From positions 26,195,501 through 26,259,500 of the forward strand of contig JAUIMM010000015.1 in NCBI GenBank assembly GCA_031769625.1: a stretch of DNA of 64,000 nt, given 5' to 3'. The notes beneath the pieces are model-generated. The model saw nothing but the letters and a program-made list of their open reading frames with translations, ran no database searches and had not been told where the DNA came from. This stretch comes from Taudactylus pleione (Eukaryota > Chordata > Amphibia > Anura > Myobatrachidae). Positions 20,551 to 31,467 of the stretch are shown piece after piece. Numbering within the stretch: the stretch's first letter is position 1; each line of letters starts with the position of its first letter. The position numbers were made by a program, and so were the translations under genes.

Positions 20551-22456
20551 CGGTCCGGGCCTCCCTTTGGGGGATCCCAGGGTGGGAGGCCGCCTGCTGC
20601 AGTTCGCCCAGTGTTGGTCGGTCACTACGACAGACACTTGGGTTCTGGAGGTGGTCTCCCACGGGTACGCCCTCTCCTTCAGGCACAGACCCCCGGCTCG
20701 ATTCTTCACCACGGGTCTACCATCAGTCCGGAACAAGGCTACGGAGCTGCGAAAGGTATTGCACACTATGCTCCAGGCTGGAGTTATAGTGCCTGTTCCA
20801 TTCTCCCAGAGGGGCCAGGGTTTCTATTCAAATCTTTTTTTGGTACAGAAACCCAATGGGTCGTATCGTCCGATTATCAACCTCAAAGCACTCAACAAGT
20901 CTTTGCGGGTACCGAAGTTTTGGATGGAGACCCTACGGTCCATCATTCTGGCGCTGGAACCTGGGGACTACATGGTGTCATTGGACATACAGGACGCTTA
21001 CCTGCATGTCCCTATTCTTTTGCGCCATCAACAGTTCCTCAGGTTTGCAATCCGCAGCGACCACTTCCAGTTTCGGGCGTTACCATTTGGCCTGGCGACA
21101 GCACCACGTGTTTTCACCAAGGTGATGGCGGTCATGGCGGCTTCTCTGCGGCTGCAGGGAGTCCGCATGTTGCCGTACTTGGACGACCTGTTATTGGTGG
21201 CGGGATCTCCAGAGCTCCTGTTACGCCACTTGGACCTGACCATTGCCCTGCTGCAACGGCACGGCTGGCTAATCAACTGGCAGAAGTCCACTCTAATCCC
21301 GTCTCGGAGGATTCTGCATCTTGGAGCCTTATTGGACTCGGGACAGCAAAAGATCTTCGTGACGGAGGAAAAGATCTCTGCTTTACAGTCAAGGGTGCGC
21401 AGTTGTCTGCACAGCCGCCGGGTGTCTCTACACTCGGCGATGAGGTTACTGGGCTCCATGGTGTCGGTGTTCGACATGGTGGAATATGCCCAGTTTCACT
21501 CCAGACCTCTGCAGCACCTGATCCTGTCAAAGTGGAACGGGCTGCCTCAGTCTCTGAAGTCCCAGACGATTGTGTTCACCCCGGAGGTTCGCCTGTCCCT
21601 TGCTTGGTGGTTACAGACGACCCACCTCAGCAAGGGACGTCCGTTCTGGGTACCAAGTTGGGTCCTGTTGACAACGGACGCCAGTCTTCGGGGCTGGGGA
21701 GCAGTTTCTGGTCCACATCTGTTCCAGGGCAGGTGGACGCCGACAGAAGCGGAGCTTCCAATCAATATCTTGGAACTCCGTGCGGTCTTCAATGCTCTCC
21801 AGCAGGCACATCGGTTTCTCCAGGGTCACCCGGTACAGGTCCAGTCGGACAACGCTACCACCGTGGCCTACATAAACAGGCAAGGAGGAACCCGAAGCCG
21901 GGCGGCTCTCGTAGAGGTGTCTCGGATCCTGGTTTGGGCGGAGCGCAATCTTCCGGCCATATCAGCGGTCTTCATCCCGGGAGTGCTCAATTGGGAGGCG
22001 GACTTTCTAAGTCGCGAGGACGTTCATCCGGGGGAATGGTCCCTGCACCCGGACGTTTTTCAACTACTGGTGGACAGATGGGGTCTTCCAGAGATCGACC
22101 TCATGGCGTCCCGGCACAACAACAAGTTGCCGGTGTACGGGTCTCGCACAAGAGACGAAGGGGCGTCTCTGGTGGATGCTCTGTCCGTCCGGTGGACGTT
22201 CCGGTTCGCATACCTGTTCCCTCCGGTCTCCCTTCTTCCACGGGTAATCCGGAAATTCAAACAGGAAGGAGGGACGCTCCTGTTGATAGCTCCCGCGTGG
22301 CCCAGACGGCACTGGTTCTCAGACCTTCAGGGTCTGTCCGTGGACAGTCCTCTGCGGTTGCCGCTACGACCGGACCTCCTGTCTCAGGGTCCTTGTCGTC
22401 ACCTGGACCTGACTCGGCTATCTTTGACGGCGTGGCTGTTGAGACGGCCATGCTGA
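20546..22456 (+). CDS. DIRS reverse transcriptase-RNase H polyprotein
   Basis: The open frame extends from 20330, overlapping ORF1; recognisable protein starts after about 20540 and the true start was not fixed. RT motifs in order: FLVQKPNGSYRPIINLK, SLDIQDAYLHVPI, ALPFGLATAPRVFTK and MLPYLDDLLLVAG (YLDD at 21176-21187). RNase H follows with TTDASLRGWGAV, NILELRAV and QSDNATTVAYINRQGG, then VLNWEADFLSR. The C-terminal part (EIDLMASRHNNKLPVYGS, LLIAPAWPRRHWF) is where DIRS elements carry a methyltransferase-like domain; that label is inference. Frame intact. Confidence 0.88.
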   Translation, partial: PDGPGLPLGDPRVGGRLLQFAQCWSVTTTDTWVLEVVSHGYALSFRHRPPARFFTTGLPSVRNKATELRKVLHTMLQAGVIVPVPFSQRGQGFYSNLFLVQKPNGSYRPIINLKALNKSLRVPKFWMETLRSIILALEPGDYMVSLDIQDAYLHVPILLRHQQFLRFAIRSDHFQFRALPFGLATAPRVFTKVMAVMAASLRLQGVRMLPYLDDLLLVAGSPELLLRHLDLTIALLQRHGWLINWQKSTLIPSRRILHLGALLDSGQQKIFVTEEKISALQSRVRSCLHSRRVSLHSAMRLLGSMVSVFDMVEYAQFHSRPLQHLILSKWNGLPQSLKSQTIVFTPEVRLSLAWWLQTTHLSKGRPFWVPSWVLLTTDASLRGWGAVSGPHLFQGRWTPTEAELPINILELRAVFNALQQAHRFLQGHPVQVQSDNATTVAYINRQGGTRSRAALVEVSRILVWAERNLPAISAVFIPGVLNWEADFLSREDVHPGEWSLHPDVFQLLVDRWGLPEIDLMASRHNNKLPVYGSRTRDEGASLVDALSVRWTFRFAYLFPPVSLLPRVIRKFKQEGGTLLLIAPAWPRRHWFSDLQGLSVDSPLRLPLRPDLLSQGPCRHLDLTRLSLTAWLLRRPC

Positions 22457-23472
22457 GGTCCCGGGGGTTTTCCAGCTCTGTGGTGCGTACCATGTAGCGA
22501 GCTCGGAAACCGTCTTCCGCGAGGATATACCATCGCGTGTGGCATACGTTCTTCCAGTGGTGTCGACCGAGAGGTTATGCACCGCGGGAGTTTCGTCTGT
22601 CTCGGATTCTCGCCTTCCTGCAAGCGGGACTAGATCATGGGCTTCGCCTTGCTTCTTTGAAGGTACAGGTTTCGGCCCTGTCTGTCTGGTTTCACCGTAG
22701 GATTGCTACAATCCCGGATGTGTGGACCTTTATGCAAGGTGTTGTCCGCATTCAGCCGCCCTTTGTTCCACCTGTGGCGCCTTGGGATTTGGCTGTGGTC
22801 CTGAGAGCTCTCCAAGGACCGACGTTTGAACCACTGGGATCAGTGGATCTTAAATGGCTAACAGCTAAGACTGTTTTCCTTCTGGCCATTGCTTCGGCCA
22901 GACGTGTTTCTGAGTTAGGGGCTCTTTCTTGTAGACCCCCTTTCTTGGTTTTTCATGGGAACAGGGCAGTACTCCGCACTCGGCCCGAGTTTCTTCCCAA
23001 AGTTGTTTCCCAGTTTCATGTTAACGAGGAAATCGTTGTTCCGGCCTTTAGCTCACCGGGTCTTTCCGTGGGTGAGGCCTCTTTGGATGTTGTGCGGGCC
23101 TTAAGGACTTATTCTGACCGCACTTCTTCGTTTAGGAAGTCGGACGCTTTGTTTGTCCTCTATGGCTTTCGTAAAAAGGGTTGGCCTGCTTCAAAGCAAA
23201 CTTTGGCAGCCTGGATCCGTATGGCTATTTCTGAAGCTTATCTTCATGAAGGCCTACCGGTTCCTCCTTCTCTGAAGGCTCATTCCAGTAGGTCTGTGGG
23301 TCCTTCGTGGGCAGCTCGACGTGGTGCCTCTGCAGTCCAGATCTGCAAGGCTGCTACGTGGTCCTCTGTCCATACCTTCGTGAGGTATTACAGGTTTGAC
23401 ACCTTCGCCTCTCAGGATGCTTCCTTCGGGCGGCGGATTCTCCTTTCTGCACAGGAGCGTCCCCACCCTTAA
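22450..23472 (+). pseudogene. DIRS tyrosine recombinase with an in-frame TAG
   Basis: The frame overlaps the RT end, reads MLRSRGFSSSVVRTM, hits TAG at 22495-22497 and stays open to 23472. The catalytic domain shows Arg in ASARRVSELGAL, HSSRS (HxxR), and KAATWSSVHTFVRYYRF with the Trp/His and nucleophilic Tyr positions. This enzyme would integrate the circular DNA intermediate. If TAG is a real mutation, only a product starting downstream could be made; readthrough or a sequencing error are alternatives. Confidence 0.8.
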
Positions 23473-23494
23473 AGGATACTGCTTTGGGACATCC

Positions 23495-23604
23495 CCAAGG
23501 TTTCCTGTGGATACCCTATGGACCCTGAAGTAGAAAATATGAGATATGGTAAGAACTTACCCTTGTAATCTCTATTTCTACGAAGTCCATAGGGTTCCAC
23601 AGGA
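23495..23604. repeat. DIRS internal complementary region
   Basis: ccaaggtttcctgtggatac...ccctgaagtagaaa is the complement of the left end. It is fused through a shared aaa to aaatatgagatatggtaaga...tccacagga, the complement of the right end (23885-23943). It therefore holds both ends abutted, the template DIRS elements use to complete their termini. It starts 22 bp after the recombinase stop. Confidence 0.9.
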
Positions 23605-23752
23605 CTCCCGCCCTGTCGCACCTGTGCTGCAGATGGGCTTTGCTCTGGTCACCGGTTTTCCATCTCCCTCTGGTGAGAATGTGATTCTTGTATGTGTCCA
23701 GATCTTTGTTCTCTCTCTTCCTTCTCCTCCTCCGGCCTATGGCTTGGTAACT

Positions 23753-23943
23753 AACTGAGGTGCCTTGGCTCGGGGGCGGGGTATAGGAGGGGGACCTAGT
23801 GCATCCTGGGAGGCTGAAAGCTTAACTCTTTGGTGCCCTGCGACTGACGTCACACCTATACCCCCAAGGTATCCTGTGGAACCCTATGGACTTCGTAGAA
23901 ATAGAGATAACAAGGGTAAGTTCTTACCATATCTCATATTTTT
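23753..23943. repeat. DIRS right inverted terminal repeat with extension
   Basis: Complement of the left repeat up to about 23901, then 42 bp of extension ending taccatatctcatatttt. Confidence 0.88.
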
Positions 23944-24024
23944 TCAACGACCTGTATAAGCTGATTGGTTAGCACTTCACCTCTCTCCAATTTATCACTC
24001 TCCATGGTTTGATACATCTCCCCC

Positions 24025-25048
24025 AAAATGAGAAAATAGGACAAAATAATAAATGTCCTTACCCACCTGAATCATGTTGTGATCGTCTAAACCCATTTCA
24101 GGCTAGTCCACATGTATTTACTATTAAAGTCACATCTCACAACTGGTGAATTATTGTAAATATGTACATTGTAGTTTACACAACTATATAAAAAGTCACA
24201 TCATTGAGTGATTATATAATCTGAGATGAATATCTGATTTAATCATATTAGTGGGTAAGATGTAATGAATAGTGGAGCTTTATCTTCTTTATGTAATGAA
24301 TGGTGGAGCTTTATCTGCTTTATGAGCACTATATAATGTAATGGAGATGGCTTATACATTGTATAGTTACTTATAGTTACATCATTTCTGAGATTATACA
24401 ACTATACTATTATGTATAAAATGTCCCACTAAATGTTTGTTATACATAAAACCTGACTATTAATGTACAGCCATGCTGTCAGTAACATCACGTGCCTGTA
24501 ACACAGCAGGACTTTCCTTATATGTAACACATTATCTGGTCATACACATGTATGAGCATTGCCACATGGGCAATCAGATGTGTCCTTTATGATTATATAA
24601 CAAAGGGGCATCTTCATATTATACCTATAAGCAATACCAATTTCTAGATAAACATATAATACTGTAACATTAGCACATTTCTACAAATGTGACATTTATC
24701 ACTGAAATGATATTATTATCATTATTGATTTTATTATGCAGCCTACTAGTTAGGAAAAACTTTACTATTTTTATTGTCAGTTGTCTCGTCCATTAAAAAA
24801 AAACTAAATATTGTCACAATGTAACATTATTGTAATGCCATTGCAGTTAAACAAACAAATGTTGAAAAATAATCACAATGACAAAGTGCTTTTTTAAATT
24901 ACAGTATGTCTTCTTACCCTTCATTAGAGAATATTTATTAATGGGGACCATAGCCTATTCATTTAAAACAAGTTTTAGGGGCTGGGGTATCATATCCGCA
25001 TTTTTGATAGCCCCTCTTGACAAAACAATGAAAAAACTTTGGGAACAT
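24025..25048. other. No gene seen; intron 1 remainder
   Basis: AT-rich intronic sequence. A local duplication of about 41 bp (taatgaatagtggagctttatc and taatgaatggtggagctttatc near 24260-24325) is the only structure noted. Confidence 0.5.
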
Positions 25049-25421
25049 GGGAAACCATGTACGTCTGACGGGAAACCATGTATGCCTAAGGGAAACCATG
25101 TATACCTAAGGGAAACCATGTATGCCTAAGGGAAACCATGTATGCCTAAGGGAAACCATGTATGCCTAAAGGAAACCATGTATGCCTAAGGGAAACCATA
25201 TATACCTAAGGGAAACCACGCATGCCTAAGGGAAACCACGCATGCCTAAGGGAAACCACGCATGCCTAAGGGAAACCACGCATGCCTAAGGGAAACCACG
25301 TATGCCTAAGGGAAACCACGTATGCCTAAGGGAAACCACGTATGCCTAAGGGAAACCACGTATGCCTAAGGGAAACCACGTATGCCTAAGGGAAACCATG
25401 TATGCCTAAGGGAAATCATAC
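25049..25421. repeat. 20-bp minisatellite, about 18-19 units
   Basis: Unit gggaaaccatgtatgcctaa with sub-variants ccacgcatg and ccacgtatg arranged in blocks, suggesting stepwise local expansion. It lies in intron 1 of the kinase gene. Confidence 0.95.
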
Positions 25422-26360
25422 CTGGATTATTGCATTTTAAATGCAAAAGTTGATATTTACACATTTTCCCCCCAAAAATGAGCTTGATACATCGGCCCCA
25501 AGATTTAAAAAAAGTATTTACTAAATTAATAAGTATTCCTTTTCAGTTTTTTTTGCTGCTGTTTGTACGATGCTGAGATTGCATTAACAGAACAGGTTTT
25601 ACTGTAAGACTTGATATACTTTCCCATATTGTTATCTCAGCCATGCTAGATACATATATAATGTATATAGAGGTGTATGTGTAATAGGTTATTATTATCA
25701 TGCTATGATATTATGTAGAAGCAGGAAGGTTAGAAGGTTGTGTATTAGAAATAAATATATTCGGGACTTTATTGCACCTGTGGCTTCTGCTGTGGTAATA
25801 AATGTCTTATTATGCTGCTGGCCCAGAGACTCACTAAGGAACACAGTTAGAGAAGAGCAGATTGTACACACATAGGATGCCCCACATACAGCACTACAAT
25901 CATATGACTGTGTGTTACATGGATTACCACCATCTTTCTGCTCTATATACAGAGTGTCTTGCTCAGGTGAGGGTGGGAATGACACTTTGCCGGGAGATAT
26001 CCAATCATTCACCCCATCACTGATGAGTTACAGTTCTTCTCCCTTCTAGTTTTCTGGTCTCAGACCCCGTAGAAGTGGAACTAGCGATGTCATATAGGCC
26101 CAGATTGAAAGTCATTTTATAACATGTTTCCTTACCGTGACGTGGTGACTATAGGTAGACGCCAGCAGGCACCATACATGCACTGTGTCCTTGTTCTCTG
26201 GCAATCATGTGGCTTTGGCAAATCCAAGGATGAAAGGAGACAGAGGAATGTGTAGGCACTGGCAGTAATAGGGTCGAGCAGATGTATCCCTTTCGATGGG
26301 TTTTCACTAGTCCTGGCTTGCCATGTTACTGCTGTTTGCAGTGGGCACCTGATGGAACAC
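25422..26360. other. No gene seen; intron 1 remainder
   Basis: AT-rich intronic DNA without recognisable repeat or protein. An open frame on the minus strand at 25698-26012 has no recognisable domain. Confidence 0.4.
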
Positions 26361-26644
26361 AATTATTATAATTTATTTATATGACACCACAAGTGTTCCG
26401 CAGCGCTTTACAAAGTACATAAACAAATATTGTAGGTGACCAGTGACTTACAGTACAAAACAATGCAGGACAGGGACATGGATAATATACATTACTACAT
26501 TAACGACCATAAAACCCAAATAAGCAACAGAGCAAAAGCAACCAAGTGTTAGGTGCCCTAGAGGGGAGTAAGAATAGATGAAAGTAAAGTAGGGAGAAGT
26601 ACAAGAGGGTAGAGGGCCCTGCTCGTAAGAGCTTACATTCTAAA
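26361..26644 (-). repeat. Dispersed SINE-like repeat
   Basis: Read on the minus strand: tgtaagctcttacgagcagg gccctc..., then tgtaaagcgctgcggaacac and an AT-rich tail. The same repeat is seen on the plus strand at 61521-61652 (ttgtaagcttgcgaccaggg...aaagcgcaatggaatatgct). The family was not named. Confidence 0.55.
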
Positions 26645-26865
26645 GGAACACAATGAACATGGATGTATACCTGAGGCCAGGTGGAGCAGTGCTCTGTGGT
26701 GACTGGGAGCAATAGAGACTGATAATGATCCTAATGCATCAACTATGCTGCTTTCCATTATAGCATCATACAATTACTATGGAGATTAACAGCTCTGTGA
26801 CTATTACTGAATATTTGATCACTGAACATCACTAAACTTATCAGTTTTGTCACTGTGTTTCTCAG

Positions 26866-27021
26866 GTTGTCCTCGCATCTGTCCCCAGCATCCACAAATT
26901 GGCTGCGATTAAAATTATAAAAAAAAAGAACACCAGCAGCCTGATGAGGGAGAGGAACATCCTGCTGGAGGCATGGGGATGCCCCTTCCTGAGCCACGCT
27001 TATGCTGCACTTCAGTCCAAG
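26866..27021 (+). CDS. Kinase exon 2: VAIK lysine and helix C
   Basis: 52 codons, phase 0 at both ends. The acceptor is tgtttctcag and the donor AAG|GTACAG. It encodes VVLASVPSIHKLAAIKIIKK, with the ATP-anchoring Lys (AAIK, about residue 128 of the spliced protein), and LMRERNILLEA, with the helix-C Glu (about residue 141). WGCPFLSHAYAALQSK follows and fits the PKC-type strand-4 region. Not disrupted. Confidence 0.85.
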
Positions 27022-27478
27022 GTACAGGAACTGCTCATTGCTCTGCCATATTCTGTAGGACATTAGCCAGTAGATTGTCCCCTAGTCACACTGTGTCACC
27101 ATCTTATTAGTATGTAATGTTATTATCAGTGATTACATTCCCCACTATGATACTGGAGACGCTCTATGATGTAGAGTAATATGATTTTGAGTGTTACTCA
27201 GGTTTGAACCCTTCATATCCCTGTATGGTTACAGCCCCAAATCATCTAGACCAGAAGTAAATTGTCAGCAGGAACAGCCCAACTCATAAACCCACAAAAG
27301 TGCACTTATTGTTTTTTTTAATAATTGTTTCTTTTTTATGATTTTCAGTCACCATACAATTGTATGACGATGGCGAAATCATTAGGTGTTTGCAGATACT
27401 GTAGATAAAAGTGATTTTCTCTATGTTATCTGCTTTCATACATACCAATATAGTGCTGGTTATAATGCATATGACACA
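27022..27478. other. No gene seen; intron 2 sequence
   Basis: Non-coding, T-rich around 27307-27340. Confidence 0.4.
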
Positions 27479-27795
27479 CATACTTACCGACATTTATTAT
27501 GTGCTCCCCGGGAGATGCCCGGAGAGCAGACACAGCAGGCCACTTTGGGGAGCAGGGTCTGGTTACTATGTCATTAGGCCCCATCCCCATCATGGAAAAC
27601 TGCTGCTAGTCACAGGTGCAAGGGAGGGGGCGGGGCTAAATGACACCATTTGCATCATTTAGCTCCGCCCCTCCAAACGGAGCCGCGATTCACGACAATT
27701 ATCTCCCGGGAGATCCGGATATTCTTCCAGGGGTGCAGAGGCCTCCCCGAATATTTGGGTGCCTCCCACAGCTTCCGGGAGAGTAGGTCGGTATG
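27479..27795. mobile_element. Short transposon with CATAC...GTATG ends
   Basis: Ends catacttaccgac and gtcggtatg are inverted repeats. The interior carries ctcccgggagatccggatat and a ggcggggc hairpin (27630-27680), typical of the group that also includes 29076-29472 and 57928-58289. No clear target duplication for this copy. Confidence 0.6.
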
Positions 27796-28202
27796 CACTT
27801 ACCACCTTCTTACATCCCCCCTATTAGCCGATCATCTGCCAACTTCAAATGTGTGAGTGGTGATCACTTTATTCTCACCATTCATTATATAGTAGGGAAT
27901 TAAGAAATACAATATAAAACACATAGAAATACATAAAAGCATATAATTAAAAACCAAAACTACCAATTCAAAAGTATAATTATGATACCATGTAGGCAGT
28001 TTGCGAAACAACACTCTTATCAATATATCAATATATAAGTACTTAGCAACCCAGTTCGGTGTTAGTAGTGAATCAGTCAGTGATCCCATGGTTATCTGTA
28101 TGTTACTATCCAGCAGATGTTAGTAATTGATTTGAAGCACTATATGTGTCAAAGTCCAACACAATCAGGCTGAAATAAGGAACTGGAGGTGTGCTGAACT
28201 AA
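27796..28202. other. No gene seen; intron 2 sequence
   Basis: AT-rich non-coding sequence between two transposons. Confidence 0.4.
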
Positions 28203-28676
28203 GGGCCTGATTCAGCAGAGGACACAATGCCGATATTTACGTAGCTAGAGCAATTATTTACCATTGTGCATGTGTGTGGCACTGTGCATATGTCGCAATA
28301 GCATTGTGATTATGTGCGCACAGAGGATCCATTCGCAAGTGAGTGTCATGTGATCAGCATTTTGGGGGTGGTAACTGAAAGGTGGTTAAGTAAATGCAGC
28401 CGTGTCTGATCATTTCAATGACGTTTCATGGGCGTGTAACTGTATACATTAGCCATAGAGAGCTGCAGTGTTTGCGGCTAGACAGACCTGCCGTACATGC
28501 TGCGTGACTGCTTTATGTGCATCAATGGCACCGATGTTTACACACGAGTGCGACATTGGATGGATATGAGAAGGCAGCAGTGGGCGTTTTTGGCAAGCAT
28601 TAGCATATTTTAGGAACTGTGACCCGTAAGCGATTGCAGTTGAGATTACATTTGCGTCCAGTACAGAATCAGGCCC
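28203..28676. mobile_element. Transposon with GGGCCTGATTCAG...GAATCAGGCCC ends
   Basis: 474 bp bounded by gggcctgattcagcag and acagaatcaggccc. Flanks taa/tga could be a diverged 3-bp duplication. Shares terminal bases with the 599-bp and multi-hairpin elements but not their interior. Confidence 0.65.
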
Positions 28677-29075
28677 TGAGTGAGACAGCTGAATTATTAT
28701 GCTCTTCAAAAGAAAAAGAGCCCCTCACCCCTTGCTGATCACTCAGCTAATGGTCTGTGTCCATCTCAGCGGATCTCCCGGGAGCCTGTTACTGTTTCTC
28801 GCTCCCGGAGTTATTCAGTTACAGCAGGGAGGGATCTGAGTAAATCAATCTGCTGGCTTCAGAGGCTGCCATGTATATGGTGGCCTATGAAGACAATCGG
28901 GCTGTAACACCACCACGTTCCGAAAAAAAAAAAATTCGGAACTTGAATGGCGCTGACACTGAATTTATACATACTGTAAGTATGTGAAAATGTTAAATTG
29001 TACAAATGTACAATTTTTGCTTCTTTTTCGAGATTGAGGATTCAGAAACCCCCCTTTAGTTATCCTGTCTTTAAC
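28677..29075. other. No gene seen; two small hairpins
   Basis: gttccgaa-poly(A)-ttcggaac (28916-28943) and aaattgtacaaatgtacaattt (28994-29015) are small palindromes. No exon recognised. Confidence 0.45.
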
Positions 29076-29472
29076 CCAGGCTTGCCTACCCTCCCGATTT
29101 GGCCGGGAGCCTCCCGATTTTCGGGTGCCGCTCCCGGCCCCCCAGAAAGGCAGGCAAGCCTCCCGGAAATCTCCGACCCTCCCCACCTACCCCCTGAAAA
29201 AAACAGAAATACCCGCAGCGGGGGGCCCGGTGACGCGATTCGCGCAGAATCGCATCATCGTGGCCCCGCCCCCTGCTTCACAATGCCGAAAATCATGGCA
29301 TTGTGAAGAGGGGGCGGAGTCACGATGACGCGATCGTGCGTCCCCATCCCCGGCTCCGCCCCCAGTGTCACACAAAATGGTCGCTCAGCCCCCAATGGCC
29401 GGCCCCGCCCCCGCTATTAGCCGACAATCAGCTCCCTCCCGGAAGGCTGGAGCTGATTGTCGGCAAGCATGG
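29076..29472. mobile_element. Short transposon, TIR CCAGGCTTGCC, 6-bp TSD
   Basis: Ends ccaggcttgcc and ggcaagcatgg (10 of 11 complementary), flanked by TTTAAC (29070-29075 and 29473-29478). The flanks can also be read as an 8-bp duplication TTTAACCC if the first two C are flank. The interior has tcccgattttcggg and ctcccggaa motifs of the 57928 group. Confidence 0.65.
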
Positions 29473-29478
29473 TTTAAC

Positions 29479-30165
29479 CCTAGCCACCAACTTGTTATTG
29501 CAAAAAGTTTAAGTCTTTACAGCCAAAATGAGGTAATCTCAGACACTGAGCTGTGTCCTGAGATGTCCTGGTTTTAACAATAAAGACTTTTTAAGTTTTT
29601 GCACTAATTAGTGAATGCTTGATTTCTATATACAAACACATATAAAAAAACACTCCAGATACTGTAGGTGATGCTTTAACAAATTTATTGTTTACTATTG
29701 TTTAAGCAACTCCTATCCGGTGTGCCGTCCTATGTTGCTGAATAATTTTCTCTTTCATTCAATCGTGTTGCGTGTGGCTGTAAATATGCTTCCTCACTCA
29801 GGTCTATAAATACATAATTACTCCCTCTTATGGCACCAAGGGGCAAAATTTGAAGATCCACCAGGTCAGTGAAGTTCCTACATGTCACAGACGTTCATAC
29901 ACCCAGGAACGCCAAGAGATCACTCGTACCCCAGTACTAGGGCTGTAACCACACTCCTTTGTAAATGCCAGGCCTCTCTAAAGAACCTGCCGCCATCATT
30001 ATGCAGCAGGGCCATAGAGGCTGTGGCCATGCTATCTTCGCACTCTGAGCCCCCCTCTCATTGCCCATGAATGCTTTTGGTGGATCTTCATGTTCTTCTG
30101 GGATCATAAAATCAACAATTTTGCTTTTAATATTTTTCTTTATCTAATATGTTTTTGTGTTATAG
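29479..30165. other. No gene seen; intron 2 up to exon 3
   Basis: Non-coding; the last 20 bp form the exon 3 acceptor tract. Confidence 0.4.
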
Positions 30166-30257
30166 GCCCACCCATACTTCATCATGGAGTATATTGGCGG
30201 TGGCAGTCTAGAGACGCTTATAAAACTATGCAGCTACCTAGACATGGACAAAGTGCA
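30166..30257 (+). CDS. Kinase exon 3: hinge region
   Basis: 30 codons plus two bases. The acceptor is tgtgttatag and the donor GTGCA|GTAAGT. It encodes AHPYFIMEYIGGGSLETLIK, the hinge (MEYIGGG) that contacts ATP, then the start of helix D/E. The split codon CA|G joins to exon 4 as Gln. Not disrupted. Confidence 0.85.
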
Positions 30258-30624
30258 GTAAGTAAATATTGTGGCATTATTTGCGGTAGAGGAGAAGTTT
30301 GCATTGGGCGATAGGAGTAGTCGGGCAGAGTGAGACCGTTCCTGAGTGTCTTCCTGTGGGGTAGTGTAAAAATTAAATGTAATTTCTGCAAACACGACTA
30401 ATGAAATAAGATGAAGGGAAGAAGAGGAGACTTGTTAGGGGCCTGACTTGTGCAAAAAAACTTACAGCCATTTCCATTCTGCATATGAGCATTCGCACCA
30501 GCTCAGAGCTGTCAGAGGTAATGGGACATGTTGTAGCAGTCGCTGGGTCGCACCATCGTATGGTGGGTACCCCGGGGTGAGGGCACAGTAGTGATAGCCC
30601 AAGGTGATTTGTGCTGTACATTCA

Positions 30625-31164
30625 GGGCCTGATTCTGACCCGCTCGCGAGCGCTCGCAAGCGGGTTGATGGTGCCCAAGTGCGCATGCGCACGACGGAGG
30701 CGGCTCCGTCGTGCGCATGCGCGAGACCTGAATAACAACGGCCAAGCCGTCATTATGGGTCTCGCACCAAAGGGGACGTGCTGTCGATGGTGATTGACAG
30801 CACGCCCCCTTTGGTGGGCGTGGGGGCGTGGCTGCCCAGACGGAGGCGTTCCCATGGGAACGCCTTCCGTCTGGGGCCGGCCCCACTGACATCACTAGTG
30901 ATGTCAGTGGGAGTGCTTTTGGCTCTGATAGAGCCAAAAGCACTCCTGGGCTTGTGGCAGCTAGACCCTACCGCAGGGTCTCGTCGCAAGCCCGATGGTC
31001 GCGATGGTCAAGACCATCACGACCATCATTTTGGCCGCTCGCTATAGCTGTGGGTGGTTACCCACAGATATGCGACTGGCCAGGAGGCCGCTCCAAAAAG
31101 GAGAAGGGACGGCCCTGATTCAGAGCGAGCGCTCTGTCAGAGCGTCCGGCTCTGAATCAGTACC
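30625..31164. mobile_element. Multi-hairpin DNA transposon, copy 2 (540 bp, TSD TCA)
   Basis: Starts gggcctgattctg, ends ggctctgaatcagtacc, flanked by TCA (30622-30624 and 31165-31167). Opposite orientation to copy 1. Stems include perfect 19-bp arms 30681-30699/30704-30722 (gcgcatgcgcacgacggag), the palindrome ggcgttcccatgggaacgcc at about 30845, tgacatcactagtgatgtca, and gctgtgggtggttacccaca. Located in intron 3 of the kinase gene. Confidence 0.85.
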
Positions 31165-31404
31165 TCAGTGCGCTGTGTAAGTTCTGTCCTGAGTATGGAT
31201 AACATTGGTATAATATAACATAATATAGATGACTGTGTGTAGAGCACAAAGGCATCACAGGAGTATCACAGAGAGAGGAATCTCTATTTGTTACACTGAT
31301 GATGTCACTATTCTTACACATTATATTTATGCAACACACAAAACATTTTGTCTTTAGGATAGTTATATAATCCTTTAATAACTTCATTATCTTCTCTTGC
31401 TCAG

Positions 31405-31467
31405 GTTCTATACAGCAGAACTGATTTGTGGCCTGCAGTTTCTCCATAGCAGAGGCATTGTGCATCG
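31405..31467 (+). CDS. Kinase exon 4: helix E to His-Arg of HRD
   Basis: 63 bp. The acceptor is cttctcttgctcag and the donor CATCG|GTTAGT. It encodes FYTAELICGLQFLHSRGIVH and the first two bases of Arg. The exon 4/5 junction rebuilds HRD, splitting the catalytic loop between exons. Confidence 0.85.

Larger units (their letters stand above)
18006..23943 (+). mobile_element. DIRS1-like tyrosine-recombinase retrotransposon (about 5.94 kb)
   Basis: Has the full DIRS layout: inverted terminal repeats (18006-18158 and 23753-23901), a right-end extension (23902-23943), gag, RT-RNase H and tyrosine recombinase ORFs in overlapping frames, and an internal complementary region. DIRS elements are thought to replicate through a circle and integrate with their own recombinase, without a target duplication; consistent with this, none is seen. 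It is in the sense orientation within kinase intron 1. Confidence 0.92.
17927..24024. mobile_element. Short MITE split by the DIRS insertion
   Basis: Left half 17927-18005 (gggcgagatgtatgaaacct, then gagagataaagtggagagag) is the approximate reverse complement of right half 23944-24024 (tctctccaatttatcactct, then tttgatacatctcccc). Without the DIRS it would be a palindromic element of about 160 bp. Its left end lies about 50 bp downstream of kinase exon 1. Confidence 0.7.

Noticed and set aside
20611..22497. 628-residue open frame overlapping the DIRS RT-RNase H frame
   Set aside because: Shadow frame over most of its length; only its last part (from about 22450) is the real start of the tyrosine recombinase.
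25045..25425. CRISPR-like regular array
   Set aside because: It is a continuous 20-bp tandem repeat without spacers, in a eukaryotic intron.
25698..26012. 104-residue minus-strand open frame with several cysteines
   Set aside because: No recognisable domain or splice-site support; intronic AT-rich DNA.
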